64,000 nucleotides of DNA from Atherix ibis (GCA_958298945.1 OY282610.1:26622233-26686232); one strand, 5' to 3'; shown: positions 9,905-22,035, numbered from the stretch's first letter. Notes: generated by a model from the sequence alone, not told the origin. Made by a program: numbers and translations.

Positions 9905-12490
9905 AATTTGAAATACCTTCGAAAATAAAAAACAATTTTTAACAAACATAAAAAAGAGTAAACAAAAATGTTGCTCAATTTTTGGATGTTTTTGTAAAAA
10001 GCTCTATGCCACGTGATTGAGATTTTTACTGCGTGCCAAAAAGTTTATCATAAAATTTACTTTTAAAAATATAATCATGATTTAAAATTAAATATAAAAT
10101 TTTATGTTTTTGTAAAATCCTCTTTGCCATGTGATTGAGATTTTTATCGCGTGCCAAAAAGTTTTTGGTTAAATTTACTTTTAAAAATATAATTGCGATT
10201 AAAAATTATATATAAAAATTTTAAAATAAATCAATATTTGTGATATTAGTTCAAAAGATCCTTAGTTCGAATGACGATCTCCGATATTTCGAAAAAACTT
10301 AAACTTTCAACTTTTTAATTGCCAAGAAACTCAAATTTCTACAATTTTTAAAATAATTTAATAAATTAATGTTTATTATTAATTAAATTTAAAATATCTA
10401 TGAAAATAAAAAAAATGTTTAACAAATATAAAAAATAGTAAAAAAGAAATGTTGCTCAATTTTCAGCTAAATTGAATATTTTTGTAAAAAGCTCTATGCC
10501 ATGTGATTGAGATTTTTATCGCGTGCCAAAAAGTTTTTGGTTAAATTTACTTTTAAAAATATAATTGCGAGTAAAAATTAAATATAAAATTTTAAAAATA
10601 AATCAATATTTGTGATATTAGTTCAAAAGATCCTTAGTTCGAATGATGATCTCCGATATTTCGAAAAAACTTAAACTTTCAACTTTTTAATTGCCAAGAA
10701 ACTCAAATTTCTACAATTTTTAAAATAATTTAATAAATTAATGTTTATTATTAATTAAATTTAAAATATCTATGAAAATAAAAAAAATGTTTAACAAATA
10801 TAAAAAATAGTAAAAAAGAAATGTTGCTCAATTTTCAGCTAAATTAAATATTTTTGTAAAAAGCTCTATGCCATGTGATTGAGATTTTTATCGCGTGCCA
10901 AAAAGTTTTTGGTTAAATTTACTTTTAAAAATATAATTGCGAGTAAAAATTAAATATAAAATTTTTAAAATAAATCAATATTTGTGATATTAGTTCAAAA
11001 GATCCTTAGTTCGAATGATGATCTCCGATATTTCGAAAAAACTTAAACTTTCAACTTTTTAATTGCCAAGAAACTCAAATTTCTACAATTTTTAAAATAA
11101 TTTAATAAATTAATGTTTATTATTAATTAAATTTAAAATATCTATGAAAATAAAAAAAATGTTTAACAAATATAAAAAATAGTAAAAAAGAAATGTTGCT
11201 CAATTTTCAGCTAAATTGAATATTTTTGTAAAAAGCTCTATGCCATGTGATTGAGATTTTTATCGCGTGCCAAAAAGTTTTTGGTTAAATTTACTTTTAA
11301 AAATATAATTGCGAGTAAAAATTAAATATAAAATTTTTAAAATAAATCAATATTTGTGATATTAGTTCAAAAGATCCTTAGTTCGAATGATGATCTCCGA
11401 TATTTCGAAAAAACTTAAACTTTCAACTTTTTAATTGCCAAGAAACTCAAATTTCTACAATTTTTAAAATAATTTAATAAATTAATGTTTATTATTAATT
11501 AAATTTAAAATATCTATGAAAATAAAAAAAATGTTTAACAAATATAAAAAATAGTAAAAAAGAAATGTTGCTCAATTTTCAGCTAAATTGAATATTTTTG
11601 TAAAAAGCTCTATGCCATGTGATTGAGATTTTTATCGCGTGCCAAAAAGTTTTTGGTTAAATTTACTTTTAAAAATATAATTGCGAGTAAAAATTAAATA
11701 TAAAATTTTTAAAATAAATCAATATTTGTGATATTAGTTCAAAAGATCCTTAGTTCGAATGACGATCTCCGATATTTCGAAAAAACTTAAACTTTCAACT
11801 TTTTAATTGGCAAAAAACTCAAATTTCTACAATTTTTAAAATTAATTTAATAAACTAATGTTAATTATTAATTAAATTTAAAATATATATGAAAATAAAA
11901 AAAATATTTAACAAACAGAAAAAAATAGTAAAAAAGAAATGTTGCTCAATTTTCAGCTAAATTGAATGTTTTTGTAAAAAGCTCTATGCCACGTGATTGA
12001 GATTTTTATCATGTGTCAACAAGTTTATGATAAAATTTACTTTTAAAAATATAATCATGATTTAAAATAAATCAATATTTGTGATTATAATTCAAAAGAT
12101 CCTTAGTTCGAATGACGATCTTCGATATTTCGAAAAAACTTAAATTTTCAACTTTTTAACTGACAAAAAACTCAAATTTCTACAATTTAAAAAAAATAAT
12201 ATAATAAATGAATGTTAATTATTAATTAAATTTAAAATATCTACGAAAAAAAAATTAACATAAAATAGTAAAAATGTTGTTTTATTCTGAGCAAAATAGG
12301 TTGTTCTTCTTAAAAGCTCTATGCCATGTGTTTATTAAGCTTTTTTATTATAATGTCGACAAATATTATAACTTCAATTATATCTTATAAAATATCATTA
12401 AGATTGAAATTTAAATGTAAAATTATCTAAATAATTTATAAATTATCGTATATGCTAAAGGCATCCTTAGTTTGAATTATTTTAATGAAT
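9905..12490. repeat. 372-bp satellite array, about seven units
   Basis: The landmark gctctatgcca recurs at about 10001, 10118 (a variant), 10491, 10863, 11235, 11607, 11981 and 12314. Central spacings are 372-374 bp and the central units (about 10,380-11,830) are nearly identical, while units at both edges are diverged or partly deleted. That is the usual picture for a tandem array homogenised by unequal exchange. There is no open frame of note. Confidence 0.92.
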
Positions 12491-13269
12491 TTAAAATCTC
12501 ATAAATATGTTAGTTAGATACATTATAGAAACTTTGTTCTTATAAGAGCAGAAAATCGAAAAATTCCTGATTTTAAATTGAAAATATTATCTATTAAAAT
12601 ATGAAAAGGAAAATTTATTATAAAATTATTTTAATAATAAATAAAAAAATACTAATAACTATAATAAATATTTAATAATATAGTAATTAATAGACGAAAG
12701 TCCTTTTTTATATATAAAATGCCAATAAAAGTATCATATTAAATTTCGTTTAATTGGCAAATTTCAAATTAAATTTAAAGACTACAAAAGAACAATAACA
12801 AAAAGGATATGCAAATAAAATGAAGCAATAAAAAAATTGTCTAAAAAAGGTAGACAAAAAAAAGCACATGTTTTTGTATCCTTTCAATTCAGAGAGTCAT
12901 CAAAAATTTATTATTATGAAAGATTGTTTCCTATGTGCATTCTGAAAAAAGAGGTAATAGAGTAAAAGGGTATAAAATGATGCATCTGTGAAGAAATGTT
13001 TGGAAGTGGAAAAAAGAAAACTTTTTTTTTAAAAAAATGTTTTTTTTTTTGCTATAGTAACGTGGCAATCATCAAGAGACAAAGTGTGCGACTTTGATTC
13101 ACTAAACTCATCTTACTTGGTCAGATTTCTAGGGATTGAGCGTAATCGCTATTCTGAAATTATTTCTATCGTTTTCTTTCATGCTCGTCCAAACGGCTAC
13201 GTCTGTATGAGTGTGAAAGAAAACTGTTATCACAAGGACTTAAACAGCAACAATAGGGCCACTATATTT
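12491..13269. other. A+T-rich stretch, nothing recognised
   Basis: No motif seen up to about 13,080. The frame at 13,084-13,302 (+) is antisense to the 3' end of the R1-type relic and is not counted as a gene. Confidence 0.45.
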
Positions 13270-13690
13270 TTCGGTATCAGGGGTCCGCCAGCGCACTTCT
13301 AGCTTTCCGCATTGAATCGGGCACAGCAAAAGAACACGTACTCCATGCTGTCCACCATTCCATCACAAGAAGGGCTCATTGAGCTATAATCCAATTTATA
13401 GCGGTTTTGGAAAGACCGAAAACGTTAGTGTCCTGTTAAAAATTGGGATAGGTAGTAATCAACATCAGGGATCCACCGCCAAGATAAGACGCTGGGTCCA
13501 CCTGCCATCGGTGTTATCATCCCAACTACTTTGGTACCTCCTCTTTTCTCCTCCATACGAGCCGCGAATCGCGCAACAGCGTCACACTGACCTCTCCGGC
13601 GGTACAGCCTCTGCCGCTCATCTGCTAATATTTCAACCGGTATCATTCCGGCAACAATACGAATGGCTTCGTAAGACAATGTTCGGAATA
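13270..13690 (-). pseudogene. R1-type non-LTR retrotransposon ORF2 fragment (C-terminal part)
   Basis: The minus strand encodes MSYEAIRIVAGMIPVEILAD near 13,679-13,620 and ERQRLYRRRG, both characteristic of the region after the reverse-transcriptase core in R1-clade elements, then WRWIPDVDYYLSQFLTGH ending near 13,425. After a stop and frame change comes SPSCDGMVDSMEYVFFCCARF (about 13,365-13,300), a degraded C-terminal zinc-knuckle in which the first cysteine is serine and the histidine is tyrosine. Local G+C is clearly higher than in neighbouring DNA, as expected for a more recently arrived element. The reverse-transcriptase and endonuclease domains are missing. Confidence 0.8.
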
Positions 13691-14135
13691 CGCAGGTAGG
13701 TTAGGATTAGTGTGTGTATATGTGTGTATGTCTATATGGAAGTGTGTATGCGATGAGCTTAAGAAAAATTTTTTTAATTATTTATAGGTGGCGTTATAAA
13801 AAATAAAACTGAATGATTAATTTATTAGCAGTAGCTTTGTTCTTGTATTTATTATATTATTGTTAATGAATGTATTTGTTGTTATCCTTTTTCTTTTTCA
13901 GATTCTAGATAAAAGGGATGGATGCTAATTATTGAGATTTTTGTTTTTTTTTTAAATTTCTTCTGGGAATAGAACGTAATAAATCTTTTTAAAAAGATGT
14001 GCTTTCCGGACAGCGTTTTATGTTATCCTTCATAACTTAGGTGATGGTGGTTGGTCATTAAAATGTTTATCCTTTTAGAATGAGTAAAATAAATTATTTA
14101 GACCTTGTGCAAGTTTACAAAGTTTTCTTTTCTGA
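13691..14135. other. Non-coding stretch with a TG-rich microsatellite
   Basis: Imperfect TG/TATG repeats at about 13,711-13,752. A pyrimidine tract followed by cag near 13,901 resembles a splice acceptor, but all three frames after it stop quickly. Confidence 0.45.
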
Positions 14136-14141
14136 TTTATT
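14136..14141 (-). terminator. Possible polyadenylation signal
   Basis: AATAAA on the minus strand lies 24 bases after the stop codon of the candidate exon at 14,165-14,248. It is supportive only: AATAAA is common in DNA this A+T-rich. Confidence 0.25.
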
Positions 14142-14164
14142 CAATTATTTCACTTTAAAATTTT

Positions 14165-14248
14165 TTATTTTTCAATATTTTCAAGGAAACATCTTGCATG
14201 GTCTTCAAACGAAAAGACGCCTTCATCAAATGGAATAAGTTTTCTTTT
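14165..14248 (-). CDS. Candidate 3'-terminal coding exon of an unrecognised host gene
   Basis: On the minus strand a splice-acceptor-like sequence ending ATGATTCAG (AG at 14,249-14,250 of the complement) is followed directly by 27 open codons, KRKLIPFDEGVFSFEDH... ending ENIEK, then TAA. Reading starts in phase 0, matching the phase in which the exon at 17,614-17,683 ends. An AATAAA follows the stop. Codon use is less A+T-extreme than the flanks. No domain is recognised. The intron to the next exon would be about 3.4 kb and would contain the whole 233-bp satellite. A partial copy of the acceptor (tcagaaaagaaaact) recurs about 115 bases downstream. A chance open frame cannot be excluded; spliced transcripts would decide. 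Confidence 0.33.
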   Translation of the reverse strand, partial: KRKLIPFDEGVFSFEDHARCFLENIEK

Positions 14249-14349
14249 CTGAATCATTATAAAAATGAGCATATTTAATATATTATTCTCAATATAAATT
14301 ATTTTATATCTGATAGCTTAGCTTTTGCTTAATAGAATCGTGTGTTGAA

Positions 14350-15300
14350 CGATGAGTGCTACTAAGCAGCAAACAAATGACTTTGAGAAAAAATGTAAAA
14401 AATTCAAAACGATAACTCAGGCCATTTGACTATGATTAACGGGCACTCCGGCTGTGTCACAAGCTAGACTCGATCGTTTCAGTGACTCCGAAATCAGTAA
14501 TAAGACTCTATTTTTTGCAACTATTTTTTTTTATTTTATACATTAATTTTTTTGGGTAGTAATTCATCGGAGGAGGCGTTGTTTCTACTCTTTGTAGCAG
14601 TGCTGGAAGGCTTTAACTAGAATCACCTTCATTTTTATTTCAGGAAATAAAATTAAGTCACAAGGACGAATAGGGGCGCTGAGGAATCATGGCAATAGAG
14701 ATGGTCATATCACAGAGAGCATTTTTATGATTGAGAATACGTTAAGCATCATAATCCGATCTGATCCACAGAACCCCTTTTCTAGGCTTGTCAGGGACTT
14801 ACTAATCATATTCATGGTTAATCGATGGTCTGACCTTACAAACGCTCTCTCTTTCTTTCCACATTTTGTCACTTGTCATAACAGCGCTAGAAGGCTTCAA
14901 TTGGAATAACCTTCAGCTCTTCGGTTACACTCTCTTGGCTATAAAAGATAACACGAACTTTTATAAGATAAAAAAAGCTAAGAAACCATAAAACTCCCTA
15001 TTTTTAATAAAAAATCATCGATGGAGATGGCCATGCGGCATTGTCATAGTGAAGCATCAAAGTACCTGCAATGTCCAATTTGACCCAAAAAAACAACTTT
15101 TTTTTAATATTTCAAAGTTAATCGACGATCTGAGCTTATTTTCACTGTGAAAGTCATGCTGCTCTGCATTTCAAAAAATTAAAAAACTTGCGCTCTTCAT
15201 AAGAAATGTTCGCGTTGGTACAGAGCGACTTTTTGTAAGTTTAACTCGCCACTTCATCAAGTTTAACACAAAATTCGTTGCTCTAAATTTCAGAGTTCCA
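14350..15300. repeat. Diverged tandem repeat, about 280-300-bp unit
   Basis: Similar blocks recur: gctggaaggcttt near 14,603 and gctagaaggcttc near 14,886; ttaatcgatggtctgac near 14,818 and ttaatcgacgatctgag near 15,118; and a gagatgg-cat block near 14,696 and 15,021. About three old units appear to be present. No coding signal is seen. Confidence 0.5.
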
Positions 15301-15352
15301 TATTTTCTAAAATATTACAAAAGCACAACTTCTCTTATCATACTCTACAGGG

Positions 15353-17605
15353 TTGCTCGAATTTTTTTTTTAGAATTTCTTTTCATAAATTTATGTTGTT
15401 TGTTATTTTTCTTTCCATTTCATATACAATATAAAAAAAATATTATTAAATTAAAACAGAACTCGAAGAATGCAAATAAATAAAATGAAAATAAAAATGG
15501 AAAAAATTTCTTATTGACGTATTAATTTATGCTAATGTTTACTCATATCTCCGATAGATGTCCCTACGATAGTAAAGAGGTCCAAATGCTCCAATTTTTT
15601 TTTAAAGAATTTCTTTTCATAAATTTATGTTGTTTGTTATTTTTTTTCCATTTCATATACAATATAAAAAAAATATTATTAAATTAAAACAGAACTTGAA
15701 GAAGGCAAATTAATAAAATGAAAATAAAAATGGAAAAATTTCTTATTAAAGCATTAATTTATGCTAATATTTACTCAAATCTTCGATAGATGTGACTACA
15801 ATAGTAAAGAGGTCCAAATGCTCGAATTTTTTTTTGTCTGAATTTCTTTTCATAAATTTATGTTGTTTGTTATTTTTTCTTTCCATTTCATATATAAAAA
15901 AAAATATTATTGAATAAAAACAGAACATGAAGAAGGCAAATAAATAAAATGAAAATAAAAATGGAAAAAATTTCTAATTGAAGCATTAATTTATGGTCAT
16001 GTTTACTCATATCTCCGATAGATGTCCCTACGATAGTAAAGAGGTCCAAATGATCGAATTTTTTTTTAAAGAATTTCTTTTCATAAATTTATGTTGTTTG
16101 TTATTTTTCTTTCCATTTCATATACAATATAAAAAAAATATTATTAAATTAAAACAGAACTTGAAGAAGGCAAATAAATAAAATGAAAATAAAAATGGAA
16201 AAATTTCTTATTGAAGCATTAATTTATGCTAATGTTTACTCATATCTCCGATAGATGTCCCTACGATAGTAAAGAGGTCCAAATGCTCGAATATTTTTTT
16301 TGTCTGAATTTCTTTTCATAAATTTATGTTGTTTGTTATTTTTCTTTCCATTTCATATACAATATAAAAAAAATATTATTAAATTAAAACAGAACTTGAA
16401 GAAGGCAAATAAATAAAATGAAAATAAAAATGGAAAAATTTCTTATTGAAGCATTAATTTATGCTAATATTTACTCAAATCTTCGATAGATGTCCCTACG
16501 ATAGTAAAGAGGTCCAAATGCTCGAATTTTTTTTTGTCTGAATTTCTTTTCATAAATTTATGTTGTTTGTTATTTTTTCTTTCCATTTCATATATAAAAA
16601 AAAATATTATTGAATAAAAACAGAACATGAAGAAGGCAAATAAATAAAATGAAAATAAAAATGGAAAAAATTTCTAATTGAAGCATTAATTTATGGTCAT
16701 GTTTACTCATATCTCCGATAGATGTGACTACAATAGTAAAGAGGTCCAAATGCTCGAATTTTTTTTTTAGAATTTCTTTTCATAAATTTATGTTGTTTGT
16801 TATTTTTCTTTCCATTTCATATACAATATAAAAAAAATATTATTAAATTAAAACAGAACTTGAAGAAGGCAAATAAATAAAATGAAAATAAAAATGGAAA
16901 AATTTCTTATTGAAGCATTAATTTATGCTAATGTTTACTCATATCTCCGATAGATGTCCCTACGATAGTAAAGAGGTCCAAATGCTCGAATATTTTTTTT
17001 GTCTGAATTTCTTTTCATAAATTTATGTTGTTTGTTATTTTTCTTTCCATTTCATATACAATATAAAAAAAATATTATTAAATTAAAACAGAACTTGAAG
17101 AAGGCAAATAAATAAAATGAAAATAAAAATGGAAAAAATTCTTATTGAAGCATTAATTTATGCTCATGTTTACTCATATCTCCGATAGATGTCCCTACGA
17201 TAGTAAAGAGGTCCAAATGCTCGAATTTTTTTTTTGTCTGAATTTCTTTTCATAAATTTATGTTGTTTGTTGCTTTTCTTTGCATTTCATATATAAAAAA
17301 AAATTATTATTGAATAAAAACAGAACTCGAAGAATGCAAATAAATAAAATGAAAATAAAAATGGAAAAATTTTCTAATTGAAGCATTAATTTATGCTCAT
17401 GTTTACTCATATCTCCGATAGATGTGACTACAATAGTAAAGAGGTCCAAATGCTCGAATTTTTTTTTTGTCTGAATTTCTTTTCATAAATTTATGTTGTT
17501 TGTTATTTTTTCTTTCCATTTCATATATAAAAAAAAATATTATTGAATAAAAACAGAACATGAAGAAGGCAAATAAATAAAATGAATATAGAAATTCTTA
17601 TTAAA
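15353..17605. repeat. 233-bp satellite array with a three-unit (AAB) higher-order pattern
   Basis: The landmark gtccaaatg recurs at 15,580, 15,812, 16,044, 16,277, 16,512, 16,744, 16,976, 17,211 and 17,444 (spacings 232-235 bp). Two unit classes differ near the middle: class A has catatacaatataaa, class B has catatataaa with attgaataaaa. The order is A A B A A B A A B B(partial), i.e. a 3-mer unit of about 700 bp. The right end merges into the splice donor of the exon at 17,614-17,683. In the gene model it fills an intron. Confidence 0.92.
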
Positions 17606-17613
17606 GAATTTAC

Positions 17614-17683
17614 CTGATCAACAGATCCATAATGTCGTCTAGAAAATACACCTCGTCTTGATATCAATTCTGTTGCTGATGAG
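17614..17683 (-). CDS. Candidate internal coding exon of an unrecognised host gene
   Basis: Read on the minus strand, a long pyrimidine tract ending TTTTATTTCAG is followed by 70 bases and then CAG|GTAAAT, both good splice signals. Only one frame is open: one base, then 23 codons (SSATELISRRGVFSRRHYG... ending SVDQ), ending in phase 0. Amino-acid content is balanced and not typical of translated A+T-rich junk. Just upstream, at 17,806-17,839, another short open segment with a GTGAGT donor ends in phase 2 and fits exactly, across a 122-base intron. The candidate exon at 63 kb also ends in phase 2 and could join instead. I do not recognise the protein. The arginine-rich SRRGVFSRR stretch suggests a cytosolic, possibly phosphorylated tail, but that is inference. 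Confidence 0.5.
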
Positions 17684-17805
17684 CTGAAATAAAATAGGAA
17701 AAATTACAAAAAAAAAAAACATTTTAAGAAAGATGAAAATTTTAATTTGAACAAACTCCAAGTGAGTATCTTCGTACGAACAAATTTAGAAAGAAAGGAA
17801 CTCAC

Positions 17806-17839
17806 ATCAAACGGGCATTTTCTTGGATTATTTGATTTT
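17806..17839 (-). CDS. Candidate 34-base coding exon (alternative 5' route)
   Basis: On the minus strand, TTTATAAG precedes 34 bases followed by GAT|GTGAGT, an excellent donor. The open frame starts with two bases, then NQIIQENARL, and ends with AT, which with the C of the next exon makes isoleucine. An in-frame stop directly before the acceptor means the frame depends on splicing. The acceptor has a weak -3 base (A). The preceding exon must end in phase 1; the candidate first exon at 53 kb does. The sequence looks like a short amphipathic helix. Without transcripts, a cryptic donor with a chance open frame remains possible. Confidence 0.4.
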
Positions 17840-19221
17840 CTTATAAATTAAGGAAAATTATTTATGTATAATTTTATAAACAGACGGTAATATTAAATGA
17901 GTGTATAGAAATTTCGAAATTCAATTCAAATGATTTTAATTTGGATTTGAAGAATACATTATGTCAACGCTGCTAAGTTATTTGTAAATTTCGTCTGCTT
18001 TGAAGTGAAGTCGACAAATCACAGCTTAATGCGGTTGAGCGAATTATTGTGCCGTTAGCTATGTTTTAAGGGGTTGGGCCGGTAGTTAGCGCTACCGTAA
18101 AATATTTGGTCGAATGGTTTTTTTTCCTCACTTTTATTTATTTTGAAGTTTTACGCATATTCCATGGTATTCAATTGAATCGTTACCTTCGATTGGGGCA
18201 TATTCTTAATACAGACTAAGCTCTAATACAATGGTGATATTATGCCTATTTTCAGGGGGGAGGGGGGCGTTTTATGGTAATGAAAAATAATTGATAAAAA
18301 TTACTTGAAATCAATAAATTTCTAACTAAGAATATAAATTAGTCTGGACACAAAAGTGAAAGAACAAAAAAGAAAACTAAAGAAAAACCAACCGAAGAGG
18401 GCGATGTAAGGTTGGATAGCAAAATATAGACCAGAAAACTCTACAGTTGATTATGTGACATAAGGATAGCATTAGTACAATATTATAATTATGGTTAAAG
18501 AATATAAGAGAGAAAGAGAGGGAGACAAAAACGAAAACACAAAAACCGAATATAAATTAAACGAAATCACGATGTGGACGACATGAAATGTTGTCGTTTG
18601 GCATTACCTTAACCTGACAATCTGAACAAATCGAAATATTTCTCTCCTATTGTATAATAAGTTTGTTTGTGAGGAAGGCGATCCAAAAAACAGGAAAAAT
18701 AGAATAAAATCATTAAAGGAATTCGGCTTCGTTACTTGGCCCACAACTTCTTTCTACGGCGCGGTTTCTATTCCTCATTTTTGCTGTATTATCAATTTCT
18801 TAAAGACCGGCACCTTGTAAAGTTATTTTTCTGTCAAAAGAAAGTATGCAAGCTATACATTTTGAATTATTATAAAAGTTTTATCTTCATTACGGATACT
18901 GAAGCGCAAAAACATGTGTGTTTGGTTGAAGAGTAGTGGAAGTGGGTTTTGGGTAAATGATGACATAAAACTATGCTATCCGAATACTATGTGTGCGCAT
19001 TAAAACTTGAATAGATACACTTCTCGTTAAGAGCTGTGGATAAAGGAAGGCGGAGTAGAGCTGATAATACTGACAAGGGTGGTAGAAGGATATATTTGGA
19101 AGCAGGTTGTTAAAACCAGAGTGTCTTCCCTCCGAATACCTTAAAGAATCAAGTTTATGTATTTTGTGTAGAAATGGAATATTTTCGATGATTTAATCGC
19201 GTAACAAATTTATTAGGTCAC
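17840..19221. other. Gene-free stretch with a G-rich run
   Basis: G-runs at 18,255-18,268 (six G, A, six G) stand out in A+T-rich DNA. A purine-rich GAGA tract lies near 18,508-18,530. The frame at 18,736-18,936 (+) begins at a TTG, not ATG, and has no recognised domain. Confidence 0.45.
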
Positions 19222-19293
19222 CAAAGTAGCCTGCCCGTCTAGCCGGATCGACGGTTTCAGAATCCGCAGGGAGTAGCTTCAATACATTCACAA
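19222..19293 (-). CDS. Weak candidate cassette exon, phase-compatible
   Basis: On the minus strand a 39-codon open stretch reads LPERLLVVNVLKLLPADSET then VDPARRAGYFGDLINLLRD and stops. Within it, an acceptor-like ACTTTTAG and a weak donor TTTG|GTGACC bound a 72-base segment starting with two bases and ending with one. That is symmetric and would fit between the candidate exons at 53.1 kb and 17.8 kb without changing the frame. G+C is higher than the surroundings. The donor is poor and the plus strand is also open here for 37 codons, so this may equally be a fragment of a dead element. No family is recognised. Confidence 0.2.
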
Positions 19294-19299
19294 CTAAAA

Positions 19300-21050
19300 G
19301 TCGTTCAGGTAGTTATTGTCTACGAATGGAATCGTTTAGATAGTTATTTAGATAAGCTTTTAAGGTGTCATTCTATCCCTCCATTTGTGACTTATACGAA
19401 TTTACCAAATTACAAATTACATTCTCAGATTCTTTTGTTATTTTTATTTTTACTGTATTTCTATGAATGGAATTTTTTATTGTGTCATTTTTATTCTCTA
19501 TAAGACTTTAAGATTATTCTAAAAAAAAAAAAATATTACTTTTTGTTGTTAAATAAAAAAAGTTTTTTTTTCCGATATAAATTTGAGAGGACTTGATAAG
19601 CTTACTATAAATTTGAGAAGATATTTTGGTATTACAAACCATAACGACAAGTTTATTATTTGACCCAGAAAATACTTTATAACTCATTGGAAATATTTCT
19701 TATGATAATCTAAGGAAATATTTCTTAAGTTTCTATCTAAGTTAGAGAGCCGAACTGTTAGCTTATAATTAATTCATGGTTATCAAAAGGGGCACTTCGA
19801 AAAGTTAAGCTTAATGAAACATACTTAAAATTTAGATTTTTAATTATTATATTGATTAAACTCTGCTATTATGTATAAAGTATAAAATTTTTTAAATATT
19901 GTATTTTTCAAGAGATTTCTGACAGCACTCGATCAATTTTTATTGTAATTCGGCAATTCATTTCTTGATAGATGTGAATTTTTCGAAAATGTTCTAAAAA
20001 TTAAATATCTTCTGCATAATTATCATTTTTACATAGTTTTATAAGAAAAGAACTAAATGGTATCAAATCGAACAATTTTGGAGGTCAATTAGTATCACTA
20101 AATCTCAAAATTATGTATCTTGGAAACTATCCGTGCAGTAAAATCAAAATTTGCCTTATTACGTCGCTTGAGGAGCCGTTTTATTAAAATCAAAACTAAT
20201 AAAGATTAAATCTCAAAGTACATATAAAAAAAAAGATTAATCTTTTTTAATTTACAAAGACGTGGCTACGATAGAGTTACTATTTTTGTAGAAAGTTTTT
20301 ATATTAAAACTTAATATGATTGTTGATATAATAAGTAGTAGAGCTGGACAAGTTTTAAGGCACTTTTTGCAAAATGTGCAATACGAAAACATTAAAAATT
20401 AACTCAAAAGCATCGAATTCTGCAAGAGGTCTTTTGGTAACCAATTGTGTAATATTATATTTTATAAGGATAATGGCAAAAACCAAAAAATTTAATATAA
20501 TAAAAATTGAATCAAAATTCTGATTTAAAATATGTTTTAATTAAAACGAAAATATGATCAAACCTCTACGAATTTGACATAAAAACCGATTTTTTTCATC
20601 CTTTTAAAATAGACCATTTACAATCCTCTATGGTAACAATAACTCCTTCTTATAGTAAATGAGTGAAAAATTCACAAAAATCACCAAAAATAAATAATGT
20701 TCAAATAAAAATTTAAAAAAAAGAAATATTTTAAAATTTCAATAAAAAAACAATTCCAAATTTATCAAAAATATCTTTAATAATAATAATAATTATCCGA
20801 AAAGAATTCTTAGTGTTAAGCTAATTTATTTAAAAAGAACAATTTCAAAAAATTTCCATTTCCATTTACCGGTTAAAATACAAAATATTCACGAAGAGAC
20901 AAAAAGTAACATACTGAAAGTATCCCTCCAATCATGATCATATATACTACGATATTTTTACCAAAGTTCTTTTGAGAGGACACCATCACAAATTTACAAA
21001 ATTTGACCCTTTTAGGACTATAAACATATTTAAAAAAGGAGCAAACAAAT
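19300..21050. repeat. Mostly gene-free; contains a copy of a dispersed repeat (about 19,900-20,170)
   Basis: The block from gatttcttgatagatg-like sequence near 19,957 through tatcttggaaac near 20,115 resembles 56,240-56,490 in the same order (tttcttgatagacg, atctgcataa, gtatcttgaaattatg, aactttttgcac). Weaker similarities occur near 43,560-43,630 and 61,870-61,985. No protein is seen. Confidence 0.4.
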
Positions 21051-21051
21051 A

Positions 21052-21862
21052 CGAAGTCTGTTCAAAAAGTATCTGGTTGCGTTTATTCGATTTTCGATTT
21101 CTTGTGCCGTTATGTTGGTACTCATATCTCTCACTTATTTCGATAAGTTTGGCCGTTTTTAATGTTCAGTTAATTTTTGACAGGTGCTTTGCTTGCACGT
21201 GTTTTGGCTCGAATTAGATTTTTGCTCATTTTCGACCAAAAACAGTAAATAAATTTACTCCAGAGGGTCACATAACTGGTGACGAATCATAAGTTTATGG
21301 TTATGACGTGACAACCAAAGCTCAATCATCCCAATGGAAGCTGCCGCACGAGCCAAGACCAAAAAAAGTGCGCCAAGTTCGATCGAATGTGAAGGTTTTG
21401 CTTACAGTTTTCTTCGATTGCTGGGGCGTGGTGCATCATGAGTTCTTACCACAGGGTAGAACGGTTAATAAAAATTATTACCTGCAAGTTATACGCTAGT
21501 TACGCGAAGCAATCTGGCAGAAACGCCCAGATTTGTGGAAGAACAAAAATTGGCTTTTGCGCCATGATAACGCACCTGCTCACGCATCGTTGGTTGTGCG
21601 CGATTGTTTTTTCTTCAAAAACAATACACTAATAATGCCCCAGCCATCGTATTTCCCAGATCTGGCCCCCTGTGACTTTTTCTTGTTCCCAAAACATATT
21701 CTTTGATCCATTTTTTGGAATGGGCAAAAATCGAAGGCGAGCCAAAACACGTGCAAGCAAAGCAGCTGTCAAAAATTAACTGAACATTCAAAATGGCCGT
21801 AATTGTCGACATAGATAAGAGACATACGTACCAATATAACGCCATAAAAAATCGAAGCCATA
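21052..21862 (+). pseudogene. Rearranged mariner (DD34D) relic with inverted 5' end
   Basis: A TA at 21,050-21,051 is followed by CGAAGTCTGTTCAAAAAGTA, a mariner-type terminal sequence. After about 190 bp of leader the plus strand encodes the second half of a mariner transposase: TGDES, KAQSSQWKLPHEPRPKK, HHEFLPQGRTVNK, RHDNAPAHAS and PDLAPCDFFLFPK. All three catalytic aspartate contexts are still visible, but the N-terminal DNA-binding region is deleted, TGG has become TAA after GDES, another stop lies near 21,497, and an indel alters the spacing of the last block. The 3' end is replaced by an inverted copy of the leader (21,722-21,857 against about 21,093-21,229). No right terminal repeat is present, so it is immobile and non-coding. 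Confidence 0.82.
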
Positions 21863-22035
21863 AATTTTTGCAGTTGCGGGACTGGCTGTTTTCAAATTCA
21901 TTTTTTTGGTAATATTATGCACGCAATTTTAGACGAAGTTCTCAAAAAAATGACCTGAAAAAAATATGTTGATAAAAAATCGTCCATTTCATCGTGAAAA
22001 ATAAAATTTTAATAAAAAGAAGCCGCAAATTTTTG

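Noticed and set aside
13379..13699. 106-codon plus-strand frame
   Set aside because: It is the antisense shadow of the R1-type relic, whose minus-strand reading has recognisable family motifs.
13901..13960. Strong pyrimidine tract plus CAG on the plus strand, as an exon start
   Set aside because: All three frames stop within a few codons and no donor follows.
18736..18936. 66-codon plus-strand frame
   Set aside because: Starts at TTG, no domain, no splice context.
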